From positions 1-10,409 of the forward strand of contig JAJXXG010000990.1 of assembly GCA_021781255.1 (NCBI GenBank): a DNA stretch of 10,409 nt, given 5' to 3'. The stretch's first letter is position 1, and every line of letters begins with the position of its first letter. Shown here in pieces: positions 1-5,867 of the stretch. Both the position numbers and the translations under genes were made by a program. Under the pieces are notes generated by a model. That model was given only the letters and a program-made list of their open reading frames with translations. It did not search any database and had not been told where the DNA came from. This stretch comes from Acidobacteriota bacterium. GTDB taxonomy: Bacteria; Acidobacteriota; Terriglobia; Terriglobales; Acidobacteriaceae.

Positions 1-344
1 TTTTGACCTATGCCGCCACTGGGACTATAGAAAATCAGAAATGAAAAAAATTGTAGTCAGAAAATTTCTATACTGGGCATCAGGTATTGTTGGCGCGGCA
101 ATGGGTCTCCCCCCCCTGGGGCCGGATAGTGTCTGTCCCATGCTGGTAGGCGTGAAGAGTCAAGGTCGAGCGCACGGTGCTTAAGCCTGCCTTTGGGCGG
201 GAAGCGCAAGCCGCCCGCCCCTGGGTGTGGAGTTGAGAGTGGTTACACCGCGACGCCGGCCAGCGCCGAGCCTTTTGTCTTTTGTCTGCCACGAATCTGC
301 GCTAAAACACTCTAAGAGTTACAGTTACCACTTGCCAAACCTGA
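1..344. other. Gene-free stretch with local repeats
   Basis: I see no convincing gene here. The only long open frame (minus strand, 80-292) has an Arg/Ala/His-rich composition and no recognisable motif. What is visible: an 8-bp perfect inverted repeat TATAGAAA (26-33) / TTTCTATA (65-72) in an A/T-rich patch; a G/C-rich inverted repeat GGGCGG (195-200) / CCGCCC (211-216); a C8 run near 109-117; and a tandem 7-mer TTTTGTC (273-279, 280-286). Near 311-321 there is a small palindrome, ACTCTAAGAGT. It lies just after the stop of the leftward 158-residue gene and is followed on that strand by GTGTTTT, so it could be a weak terminator. Confidence 0.4.
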
Positions 345-821
345 CTAGGTGACAGGTTGAACAGAGGACTCGCCATGAGCGCCCGTCTCATAATGCAGTA
401 TCTCCGCCACAACCGAGTAAGGCGCGTCACCAGCCGTGTTGCGGACGCTCACTCGTGCCATCCGCCGTCTGAATACGGTGGGTGCGAGGCGGTCAGCGCG
501 CGTTGGTGAAGCCCCGGCCGCCCGGACCCACTCCCGCCAATAGAGTGAGCGCCGACCCGCGTGCGGCTCGGCGTCTTTGCCGAGTGCAAACCACATGGGT
601 AGTCGAGCTATCACCTTGTGGCTGGACCCGTCGAGTACCTCCCATCGCAGCAGGCATACCCACCGACGAAATCCTGGGTCACGATAGACCCGTGCAGCGC
701 GGCAGTACGCCAGATACTCGCCGGGCGCAATGCGGGCGTAGTCTGACCAGGTGATCGCCGGCGCCTCGGCGCTCACCACGTATGGCTGGCGTCGTTGTGC
801 AGCTTGCGCAGCGGGCCTCAT
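345..821 (-). CDS. Unknown element-borne protein (158 aa)
   Basis: I do not recognise this protein well enough to name a function. It is soluble, with no signal peptide or membrane segment. A conserved-looking core has the pattern PGEY (33-36), DPGFRRWVCLLRWEVLDG (48-65), a Leu-Pro-rich step near 74-81, then RRSLYWREWVRAAG (90-103) and RLAPTVFRRRM (111-121). The order Gly-Glu-Tyr, hydrophobic strands, Trp-Glu-Val-Leu-Asp-Gly recalls the layout of DUF669-type phage single-strand-binding-like proteins. That comparison is a weak inference from pattern only. Its start codon overlaps the stop of the upstream AlpA-like gene in an ATGA, so the two are translationally coupled and probably act together in element maintenance or control. 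Confidence 0.7.
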   Translation of the reverse strand: MRPAAQAAQRRQPYVVSAEAPAITWSDYARIAPGEYLAYCRAARVYRDPGFRRWVCLLRWEVLDGSSHKVIARLPMWFALGKDAEPHAGRRSLYWREWVRAAGASPTRADRLAPTVFRRRMARVSVRNTAGDAPYSVVAEILHYETGAHGESSVQPVT

Positions 822-1027
822 AGCCCCTCCACGCGAGGCCGCAGACCCTCCTGCATCACACGCTTGATCTCACTTACCGGTATCAACAGTCTGCGCCCAA
901 CCTTGACGCTGGCGATCCGGCCGCTGTATGCGTCCTTGCGCCAGGTCCGTTCGCTGCGTCCGGTCATAATTTCGGCTTCCGCGACACCTAAATACTCAGG
1001 TTGGATTGATTTGTTGCTGCTCGTCAT
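818..1027 (-). CDS. AlpA/Xis-like helix-turn-helix protein
   Basis: A 69-residue protein that is almost entirely one winged helix-turn-helix of the excisionase/MerR-like type (HTH_17 style). The typical pattern is visible: YLGVAEAEIMTGRSERTWRK (12-31), then the wing SGRIASVKVGRRLLIPVSEI (35-54). Family members bind DNA next to attachment sites or promoters, and act as recombination directionality factors or as transcriptional regulators of integrase genes. The start is supported by AGGAG five bases upstream (complement of 1033-1037). It is divergent from the zinc-ribbon and integrase genes across an 80-base control region, a good position for regulating both units. Whether it is an excisionase or only a repressor/activator cannot be told from sequence. 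Confidence 0.85.
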   Translation of the reverse strand: MTSSNKSIQPEYLGVAEAEIMTGRSERTWRKDAYSGRIASVKVGRRLLIPVSEIKRVMQEGLRPRVEGL

Positions 1028-1106
1028 TGACTCTCCTTATTTGTCATGCCATGATCTACGCGTACTACTGTGGCACTGAAACATGACACGGAGGTAGGCA
1101 CACATC
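1028..1106. promoter_or_regulatory. Divergent control region with inverted repeat
   Basis: These 79 bases separate the two divergent gene pairs of the element, so both promoters must lie here or inside the neighbouring genes. A perfect 7-bp inverted repeat, TGTCATG (1042-1048) / CATGACA (1082-1088), has half-sites 40 bp apart, nearly four helical turns. For the rightward unit a TTGTCA (1041-1046) is a fair -35, with a poor -10 such as TACTAC (1063-1068) after 16 bp. The left half-site overlaps that -35. An operator for the AlpA-like protein is a reasonable inference, not shown. GGAGG (1090-1094) serves the rightward gene. Confidence 0.4.
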
Positions 1107-1820
1107 GTGGCACATCTGCAAATTCCTTTTTCTTTGGAATTCCGCCCGGTCCAGGTCGAATGGGTATTGGAGCCTGGGCCGAACATGCGTCAAAGCGACG
1201 GGCACGATGTTGGCGATTTGTTGAAGCCAACGATCAGCCACAAGCAAAAGAACAAGTTGGCTGATGCCTGGATGATGCGGCACGAATTTTTTGGGCTGCG
1301 TCCCGGCGATACCGCCGCTCTGCTGAGTTTCCTCAATAAATGGGGCTGGTGGGGCAGCCGCCCACCCGATGGCGTCCCTTGTGAAATGAGACCAATGCAG
1401 AAAGTACCGAAAAGCTGGGTTTCCCCCATTGCGGTCTCCGTTGTGTGGCAATTGCAGGAGCAGTTTAAGCGCGCTCTCACAAGATCGATCTCATCATGGT
1501 TATTCAAATCTGAGGGCGATGGCCGAGTGGAAGTCCTAGACAATAACGTTGCCCGCTCGATCCAGCTACAGCCTGCCCCCCCGTATCACCTGCTGGAATT
1601 CCAGGGCTGCGAAGAGGCGATCCGCGCGACCATAACGATCGACCTGCTGCAATCGGCCAAGTTCCGACTTTGTGCCCGGCCCGACTGCCAACGGCCATTC
1701 CGCGTCGAGTCGCAGCATGCACGCAAATATTGCGAGCAGTATTGCGGACACCTTGAGTCGGTACGCAACCGGCGCTCACTGGCTAAAAAAGAGAAGGAGA
1801 AGGTCCATGCCGCGCGGTAA
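1107..1820 (+). CDS. CGNR-type zinc-ribbon protein (237 aa)
   Basis: A soluble protein starting with GTG; a GGAGG lies about 12 bases upstream, slightly far. The first 160 residues are not recognisable and include an unusual Trp-rich patch (KWGWWGS, 78-84). The C-terminal part resembles the CGNR zinc-finger domain of ABATE/DUF1470-like proteins. It has a hydrophobic helix near 176-186 and two Cys pairs, C189/C194 and C209/C213, in CARPDCQRPF (189-198) and RKYCEQYCGH (206-215). After these come Ser-Val-Arg and a very basic tail (RNRRSLAKKEKEK, 220-232). Family proteins are thought to bind nucleic acid or act as transcriptional regulators. The gene overlaps the integrase start by 14 nt, so the two are co-expressed. 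I infer a DNA-binding accessory factor for integration or its regulation; the function is unproven. Confidence 0.8.
   Translation: MAHLQIPFSLEFRPVQVEWVLEPGPNMRQSDGHDVGDLLKPTISHKQKNKLADAWMMRHEFFGLRPGDTAALLSFLNKWGWWGSRPPDGVPCEMRPMQKVPKSWVSPIAVSVVWQLQEQFKRALTRSISSWLFKSEGDGRVEVLDNNVARSIQLQPAPPYHLLEFQGCEEAIRATITIDLLQSAKFRLCARPDCQRPFRVESQHARKYCEQYCGHLESVRNRRSLAKKEKEKVHAAR
1794..1800 (+). promoter_or_regulatory. Ribosome binding site deciding the integrase start
   Basis: An AAGGAGA sits seven bases before the ATG at 1807. The open frame continues upstream to an ATG at 1672, but those extra 45 residues are the out-of-frame shadow of the zinc-ribbon gene and have no matching ribosome site. The start at 1807 also gives the normal integrase N-terminus. 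Confidence 0.8.
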
Positions 1821-2883
1821 AACAAGAGATCGTGACGGGATTTACACACGCAAAGACCGCCCGGGGCAATTCTGGGCGAGCTGGATTGACTCACACGGGC
1901 GCAGGCGCAGACGCAAGCTTAACGCGCATACTTTGCAGCAGGCACGCACTCTGGTAGAGGCTGAGCGGGCACGCGCAGAAAAGCAGCGCACGCTGGGATA
2001 TGCTCCACCGACAAGGGAAACCTTTGCCACTTTGCTGCCTCGATACTTGCAATTCCAGAAGTCGCGTCTCACTCCAGGAAGTTATGAGCGCACCCGCGGC
2101 ATCATCGAGAATCAATTGCGGCCCGAGTTCGGCGCGATGCCCCTGTCAGATATTCGTCGTGCAGACGTTCAGCACTTTGTCACAAAGCGCGCTGGTGAGG
2201 TTTCGCCGGGAACGGCGTTGAAGGAATTGAATGTGCTGAAGCACCTGATGGGATTGGCGCTTGAATGGGAACTCATCCCCTTGAATCCAGCACTCAAATT
2301 AAAGGCACCGCGTGTGCCGGCGGGGCGCGTTCGATACCTTCAGCCGACGGAATTACGTGCTCTTTTGGCTGAGTGTCCGGACTGGTTGCGCCCCATTGCT
2401 GCGCTTGCTGCATTCACGGCCATGAGACGGGGCGAGATACTGGGCCTGCGCTGGCTCGATGTAGACCTGAAGGGCGGGCGTATACTGCTTCCCCAGAGCA
2501 AGAACGGAGACGGTCGAGTTGTTCACCTCAACCAGTTGGCCACCCAGGTACTTGCAAGCCAGTGGACGCCAAGCCTCAGGCAGATGGACCGGGTCTTTCC
2601 GCTCGCTGAGAAATGCACGCCGGACAACATCAGTAAAGGATTTGCGTGCGTCTGCAGGAGATTACAGATCGAGGACTTCACTTTCCATGATCTTCGTCAC
2701 ACTGCCGCAAGCTGGCTCAGAATGCAGGGTGCGGACATTCACACCGTCGCTCAGTTGCTGGGGCACAAGGATCTGCGAATGGCGGCCAGATATCAGCACT
2801 TGAGCCCTGAGTTCCTCTCAGAGGCGGTAGGTAGGCTGGATTCGATCTTCGGCGAGCCGAATCGATTGCCACCACACGTTTGA
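1807..2883 (+). CDS. int: Tyrosine-recombinase integrase
   Basis: A 358-residue site-specific recombinase, the normal size for phage- or island-type integrases. Order of domains: a short N-terminal arm-binding-like region rich in Arg/Lys (GIYTRKDRPGQFWASWID, 11-28, then RRRRRK); a SAM-like core-binding domain (about 72-160); and the catalytic domain (about 175-350). All catalytic residues are present: R207 (AMRRGE), K232 (QSKNGDGR), H294 and R297 (HDLR), H320 (LLGHKD) and the nucleophile Y329 (ARYQHLS). It would cut and rejoin attP and attB through a covalent 3'-phosphotyrosine. It overlaps the zinc-ribbon gene by 14 nt and its 3' end faces the tRNA-Glu 3' end 113 bases away, which points to that tRNA as its target. 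No frameshift or lost motif is seen. Confidence 0.95.
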   Translation: MPRGKTRDRDGIYTRKDRPGQFWASWIDSHGRRRRRKLNAHTLQQARTLVEAERARAEKQRTLGYAPPTRETFATLLPRYLQFQKSRLTPGSYERTRGIIENQLRPEFGAMPLSDIRRADVQHFVTKRAGEVSPGTALKELNVLKHLMGLALEWELIPLNPALKLKAPRVPAGRVRYLQPTELRALLAECPDWLRPIAALAAFTAMRRGEILGLRWLDVDLKGGRILLPQSKNGDGRVVHLNQLATQVLASQWTPSLRQMDRVFPLAEKCTPDNISKGFACVCRRLQIEDFTFHDLRHTAASWLRMQGADIHTVAQLLGHKDLRMAARYQHLSPEFLSEAVGRLDSIFGEPNRLPPHV

Positions 2884-2895
2884 GAGCGGGTGCAA

Positions 2896-2935
2896 GGTGG
2901 TGAGTTCGAGTGCTGGAGTCACCACAGCGTCACCA
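2896..2935. repeat. Phased TCACC repeats after the integrase
   Basis: GTCACCA occurs twice in direct orientation, at 2918-2924 and 2929-2935, exactly 11 bp apart, about one helical turn. An inverted partner GTGGTGA (2897-2903) pairs with TCACCAC (2919-2925) as a 7-bp stem with a 15-base loop. Such phased short repeats beside an attachment site are typical of integrase arm-type or Xis sites; the hairpin reading, a transcription stop after int, is the alternative. There is no T-run after the stem, which weakens the terminator reading. Confidence 0.35.
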
Positions 2936-2942
2936 GACCCGA

Positions 2943-2991
2943 AAATCAGGACTACCTTTGAGGCTAAAAAGCCAAGTTAAGGTACTGATTT
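2943..2991. terminator. Long imperfect inverted repeat, likely bidirectional terminator
   Basis: Three stacked pairing blocks are visible: AAATCAG (2943-2949) with CTGATTT (2985-2991), TACCTT (2953-2958) with AAGGTA (2979-2984), and GGCT (2962-2965) with AGCC (2970-2973) around an AAAA loop. That makes 17 base pairs, interrupted by a 3-base bulge on the left and an internal loop. It lies between two convergent genes, int (+) and tRNA-Glu (-), starting six bases from the tRNA CCA. On the minus strand the stem ends in CTGATTTT, a short T-run, so it could stop the tRNA transcript. It could equally be a recombinase site, since it sits at the element junction. Confidence 0.55.
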
Positions 2992-2996
2992 CATTA

Positions 2997-3073
<77 letters not shown>

Positions 3074-3108
3074 TTGAAGAACTGCTTCTGCGGTGTGCTG
3101 ACTTAATG

Positions 3109-3117
3109 AATATAACA
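3109..3117 (-). promoter_or_regulatory. Extended -10 promoter for tRNA-Glu
   Basis: On the minus strand TGTTATATT fits an extended -10 (TG-N-TATATT). It would start transcription near 3102, about 30 bases before the mature tRNA. The -35 region (around 3132-3137) matches consensus poorly, as extended -10 promoters allow. It lies in the 126-base gap after the nucleotidyltransferase gene, so the tRNA can be expressed on its own. Confidence 0.4.
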
Positions 3118-3199
3118 GATATTGACTGCATCTTCGCGCCCGTTCAGCTCGCCTTCTCCTAGACGCAAAGAGATTCTGTAGACCTTCCTTTTATCCCTC

Positions 3200-5116
3200 T
3201 CAGTGCTTCTTCTTCGCCGCCGCTTTCTTTCCATGTGCCTTGGGCTCGGGCTTTGACTTAGCTGCTGCTTTGGATGGAGCTGACTTGGGGGTAGCTTTAG
3301 AAGCAATTTTCTTCGGGACTGCTTTGCCAGCTTGCTTCTTTGCTGGAGTTGGCTTCGCGGCAACGACTTTTTTCGGCACGGGCTTGACTTGTTTTTGTAT
3401 CGCTTTCGCGGGCGTAGACTTGGCTACCTTTTGGGACTGGGCAGGCGTAGACTGCTTAGGCTTCGCCTCCTGCTTGGGAGCTGGAACGGCTTTCGCAGCT
3501 TTCCCCTTGCCTGCTGGCTTTGGCGCAGCTTGACTCTGTTTCGAAGTAGCTGCCTCTACGATTCCGGCTGGCTGGAGAGGTCCCTTCTTCGATGTCGACG
3601 ATGAGCCTTTTTTGCTGCCATCCGCAGTAGTCTTCTCCCCAGGAAGCACTGACTTTAGAGCTGGCTTTGGTGGAGGAGGCGCATCGTCGGATTCTGGCCG
3701 CTCCTCATCCATATCGTCTTCGCTCTCAGCGGCCAACTCCGCATCCTCATGAAGATCTGTCTCTTCCTCAAGCTCTTCTTCGATCCGTACGCGCTCAGCA
3801 CGACGGCCGCGAGTCTTCCGTACGTTAACGGGTGCGGGCGGCGCAGGAGGCGAATATGGCTCAAGAAATGCGCGCATTTCTTCTTCCGTCTGCAGTTGCC
3901 CGTCAATCAGGTGAAAGAAGATTTCCTGCAGAAGGTCATCATAGCCAGGCAATTCTGGCGTGATTCTCATCTCCAGAAGGAGGGCGAGAGGAACCCTCTG
4001 CTTTGCATCGGGCCAGACATTGAAAAAGTTATTGAACTTAGTCTGAACCGGAGCCGACTTGCTGCTAAAGGCAAGCCACAACACTGGCTCAGCCTGATAC
4101 GAGGTAAGCAGCTTCCATGTAGCCGAGGGGCTGGCAGCATCCTTGCCACTCAGCACTCTGGCAAACTCTTTCGCATCAGATTCCAGGCTCTCCCATTGCG
4201 CCATGAAGCCGGGGTTTGGGAAGAGCTTTTTCAGGCCTGCAAGCTCTTTGGGCTGCATCTTGGCCGTCAGGAGTTCCATCTGTGCTGCCGATGGGTCAGG
4301 ATACACACCTTGAATTTGTAATTGCGTAAGTGTGCGGTGCAGTGCCGCCAATCCGGTGCTGTCTGCCTTAGCTGAGGTCCACGCAGGATCCAGATGTTTC
4401 ATCCAGCCCTCGGCTTCCAAAGCTTTCAAGGCGCCAAGTGCATCTTCCTCGTGGGCAATAGCTTCAATTTCCACTCCGAGCAAATAATGAGGAATTGCCG
4501 AGATGACTCCCTCTTCCTTCGCGTTCTGGTAACGTACGAGGGTCCGCTCCTCCAGTTCCCACCCAAGCCTATGGTGAAGTCGCCATGCGCGAACCAGTCG
4601 CGAAGGATCCTCCAGGAAGCCATAGTTGCTGGCGAGGCGCAACAACCTTGCCTCAATATCTGCGACCCCGTTTAAAGGATCGAGCAATAGGCCATAGGAG
4701 CTTTCATTCAGCGAGAGGGCCATCGCATTGGCTGTGAAATCACGCCGGCGCAGGTCTTCGTGAATAGTCACCCAGTGATAAATCCGCTTGACAGGCTTTG
4801 GATATTCTTCGCGCCGGGTAGTTGACACCTCTACTCGTACGCTGCCTGGAAACCAGAGAGACATACTCCTTGAAGGCTCATGCTCTCCAAGCAACACAAC
4901 GCCACTTTTCTCAAGTTTTTTCAATAACTTGAGGGCGTTTCCTTGAACCGTGAAATCAAGATCGCGAACCGAAGAGCCGCTTGTCAGATCGCGGACAGCT
5001 CCTCCGGCCAGGAAAACGGTCATCGAGGCGTCCCGAGCGATGTCGCGCACAAGTTGTAATGCGTTACGCTGGGCGGGAGAAAGCCGGTTCTCGAGAAGGT
5101 AAATATAGTCGGGCAT
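3200..5116 (-). CDS. Class II tRNA nucleotidyltransferase / poly(A) polymerase with basic tail
   Basis: A 638-residue enzyme of the CCA-adding/poly(A) polymerase class II family. The head domain shows the GG motif (LAGGAVRDL, 36-44) and the metal-binding DxD at D52/D54 in VRDLDFTV (50-57). It also has DLRRRDFTANAMA (121-133) and the nucleotide-selecting EDxxR at 169-173 (EDPSR), followed by RAWRLHHRLGWELEE (176-190). Helical neck and body regions run to about 420. Family members usually end near 400-480 residues. Here a low-complexity tail follows: Glu/Asp-rich at 445-478, then Lys/Ala/Pro-rich at 483-638, histone H1-like and ending AAAKKKH. A role in tRNA 3'-end repair or RNA tailing is expected; CCA, A-adding or poly(A) specificity cannot be decided by eye. 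The start has AAGG about nine bases upstream. Confidence 0.9.
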   Translation of the reverse strand: MPDYIYLLENRLSPAQRNALQLVRDIARDASMTVFLAGGAVRDLTSGSSVRDLDFTVQGNALKLLKKLEKSGVVLLGEHEPSRSMSLWFPGSVRVEVSTTRREEYPKPVKRIYHWVTIHEDLRRRDFTANAMALSLNESSYGLLLDPLNGVADIEARLLRLASNYGFLEDPSRLVRAWRLHHRLGWELEERTLVRYQNAKEEGVISAIPHYLLGVEIEAIAHEEDALGALKALEAEGWMKHLDPAWTSAKADSTGLAALHRTLTQLQIQGVYPDPSAAQMELLTAKMQPKELAGLKKLFPNPGFMAQWESLESDAKEFARVLSGKDAASPSATWKLLTSYQAEPVLWLAFSSKSAPVQTKFNNFFNVWPDAKQRVPLALLLEMRITPELPGYDDLLQEIFFHLIDGQLQTEEEMRAFLEPYSPPAPPAPVNVRKTRGRRAERVRIEEELEEETDLHEDAELAAESEDDMDEERPESDDAPPPPKPALKSVLPGEKTTADGSKKGSSSTSKKGPLQPAGIVEAATSKQSQAAPKPAGKGKAAKAVPAPKQEAKPKQSTPAQSQKVAKSTPAKAIQKQVKPVPKKVVAAKPTPAKKQAGKAVPKKIASKATPKSAPSKAAAKSKPEPKAHGKKAAAKKKH

Positions 5117-5324
5117 GCATGCCTTGCCAGTCTGCAGAAGCGGTCTTGAAACCGTTCAGCTGATCCCAATCTAAGCCTCTGAAAATGAATAGCTTATGGA
5201 TCATCCTAGAGGTTACACAAAGCAGTACTTTAACACATCTTTCCAGTCATGGGCTACCCCGCCTTGCACTATTTCCGCGGCTTCAGTCGGATAGCCGTGC
5301 GACAATCTGGCATAAAGAGTTGTT

Positions 5325-5867
5325 ATGCCTACCTCCAGGAAAAAAATCGTTGCGCGGATGCTAAATCAGGAATGGCTTGCCGGATATCTCTCCAGTAACC
5401 TCTGGGCAGACGGGGACCAGCTGGAAGTACTGAGTCTGGATGGCAAGATCCTTCCGGTCTTTTATGCGCAGCTTAAGTGGCTTTGTTTTGTGCGGGACTT
5501 CAATTCCGGAGAGATAGAAAACCCGGAGCGCCTCCTGCGAAAAAGCTTTGCTGGACGACCACGCGGCCGAGGCTTGTGGCTTCGCCTTACGCTTAAAGAT
5601 GGAGATGTAGTCGAAGGGCTTGCTGAGAATGATCAAACCTTGGTGACGCCGCCTGGCATTTTCCTGACTCCTCCCGACCTGCGCAGCAACACGCAGCGAA
5701 TCTGGATACCGCGGAGCTCGATCACAGCTTTTGAAGTAATTGCCCTTTTAGGAGGCAGTCAACGTGCTGGGGCAGGCGCTGCAAAGATGCCTCCTCTACT
5801 ACCGTCTCAAGAACAATTGTTTCCGGACGAACATTCAGGTCTCGGCAAGATACAATCGTCGCTATGA
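5325..5867 (+). CDS. Unknown small-barrel protein (180 aa) upstream of lpxD
   Basis: A soluble protein without signal peptide. I recognise a pattern I associate with an acidobacterial uncharacterised family (possibly DUF6982-like), with no known function. The N-terminal part has alternating strands, LWADGDQLEVLSLDG (26-40) and FYAQLKWLCFVRDF (46-59). The second part has GLWLRLTLKDGDVVEGLAEND (83-103) and GIFLTPPDLRSNTQRIWIPR (111-130), then strand FEVIAL (136-141). Two repeats of a short beta-barrel-like unit are plausible. The tail is Pro/Gln-rich and probably disordered. It is divergent from the nucleotidyltransferase gene across 208 bases, and its stop overlaps the lpxD start in an ATGA, so it is translated with lpxD. 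No strong ribosome site precedes the ATG. Confidence 0.85.
   Translation: MPTSRKKIVARMLNQEWLAGYLSSNLWADGDQLEVLSLDGKILPVFYAQLKWLCFVRDFNSGEIENPERLLRKSFAGRPRGRGLWLRLTLKDGDVVEGLAENDQTLVTPPGIFLTPPDLRSNTQRIWIPRSSITAFEVIALLGGSQRAGAGAAKMPPLLPSQEQLFPDEHSGLGKIQSSL

Noticed and set aside
80..292. 70-residue minus-strand open frame in the left gap
   Set aside because: No motif, biased composition and no clear ribosome site; it crosses G/C-rich repeats.
1..344. Second copy of the tRNA 3' end (left att site)
   Set aside because: Searched by eye for the acceptor and T-arm sequence in both orientations; no match longer than a few bases.
482..754. Plus-strand open frame over the 158-residue gene
   Set aside because: Arg/Pro-rich shadow of the opposite-strand gene, which has a coupled start and ordered sequence pattern.
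1672..1806. N-terminal extension of the integrase to an upstream ATG (45 residues)
   Set aside because: It lies wholly inside the zinc-ribbon gene in another frame, lacks a ribosome site, and the ATG at 1807 has a good one with the normal family N-terminus.
2896..2925. Remnant tRNA T-arm (GAGTTCGAGT-like sequence)
   Set aside because: The GTTCGAGT resembles a T-loop, but stem lengths and spacing do not make a tRNA arm; more likely a simple inverted repeat.
3103..3363. Lys/Arg/Ser-rich minus-strand open frame overlapping the nucleotidyltransferase tail
   Set aside because: It is the out-of-frame reading of the low-complexity tail and runs into the tRNA promoter region; no support as a gene.
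3749..4321. 190-residue plus-strand open frame
   Set aside because: It is antisense to the well-conserved nucleotidyltransferase and shows no domain or ribosome site; a shadow frame.
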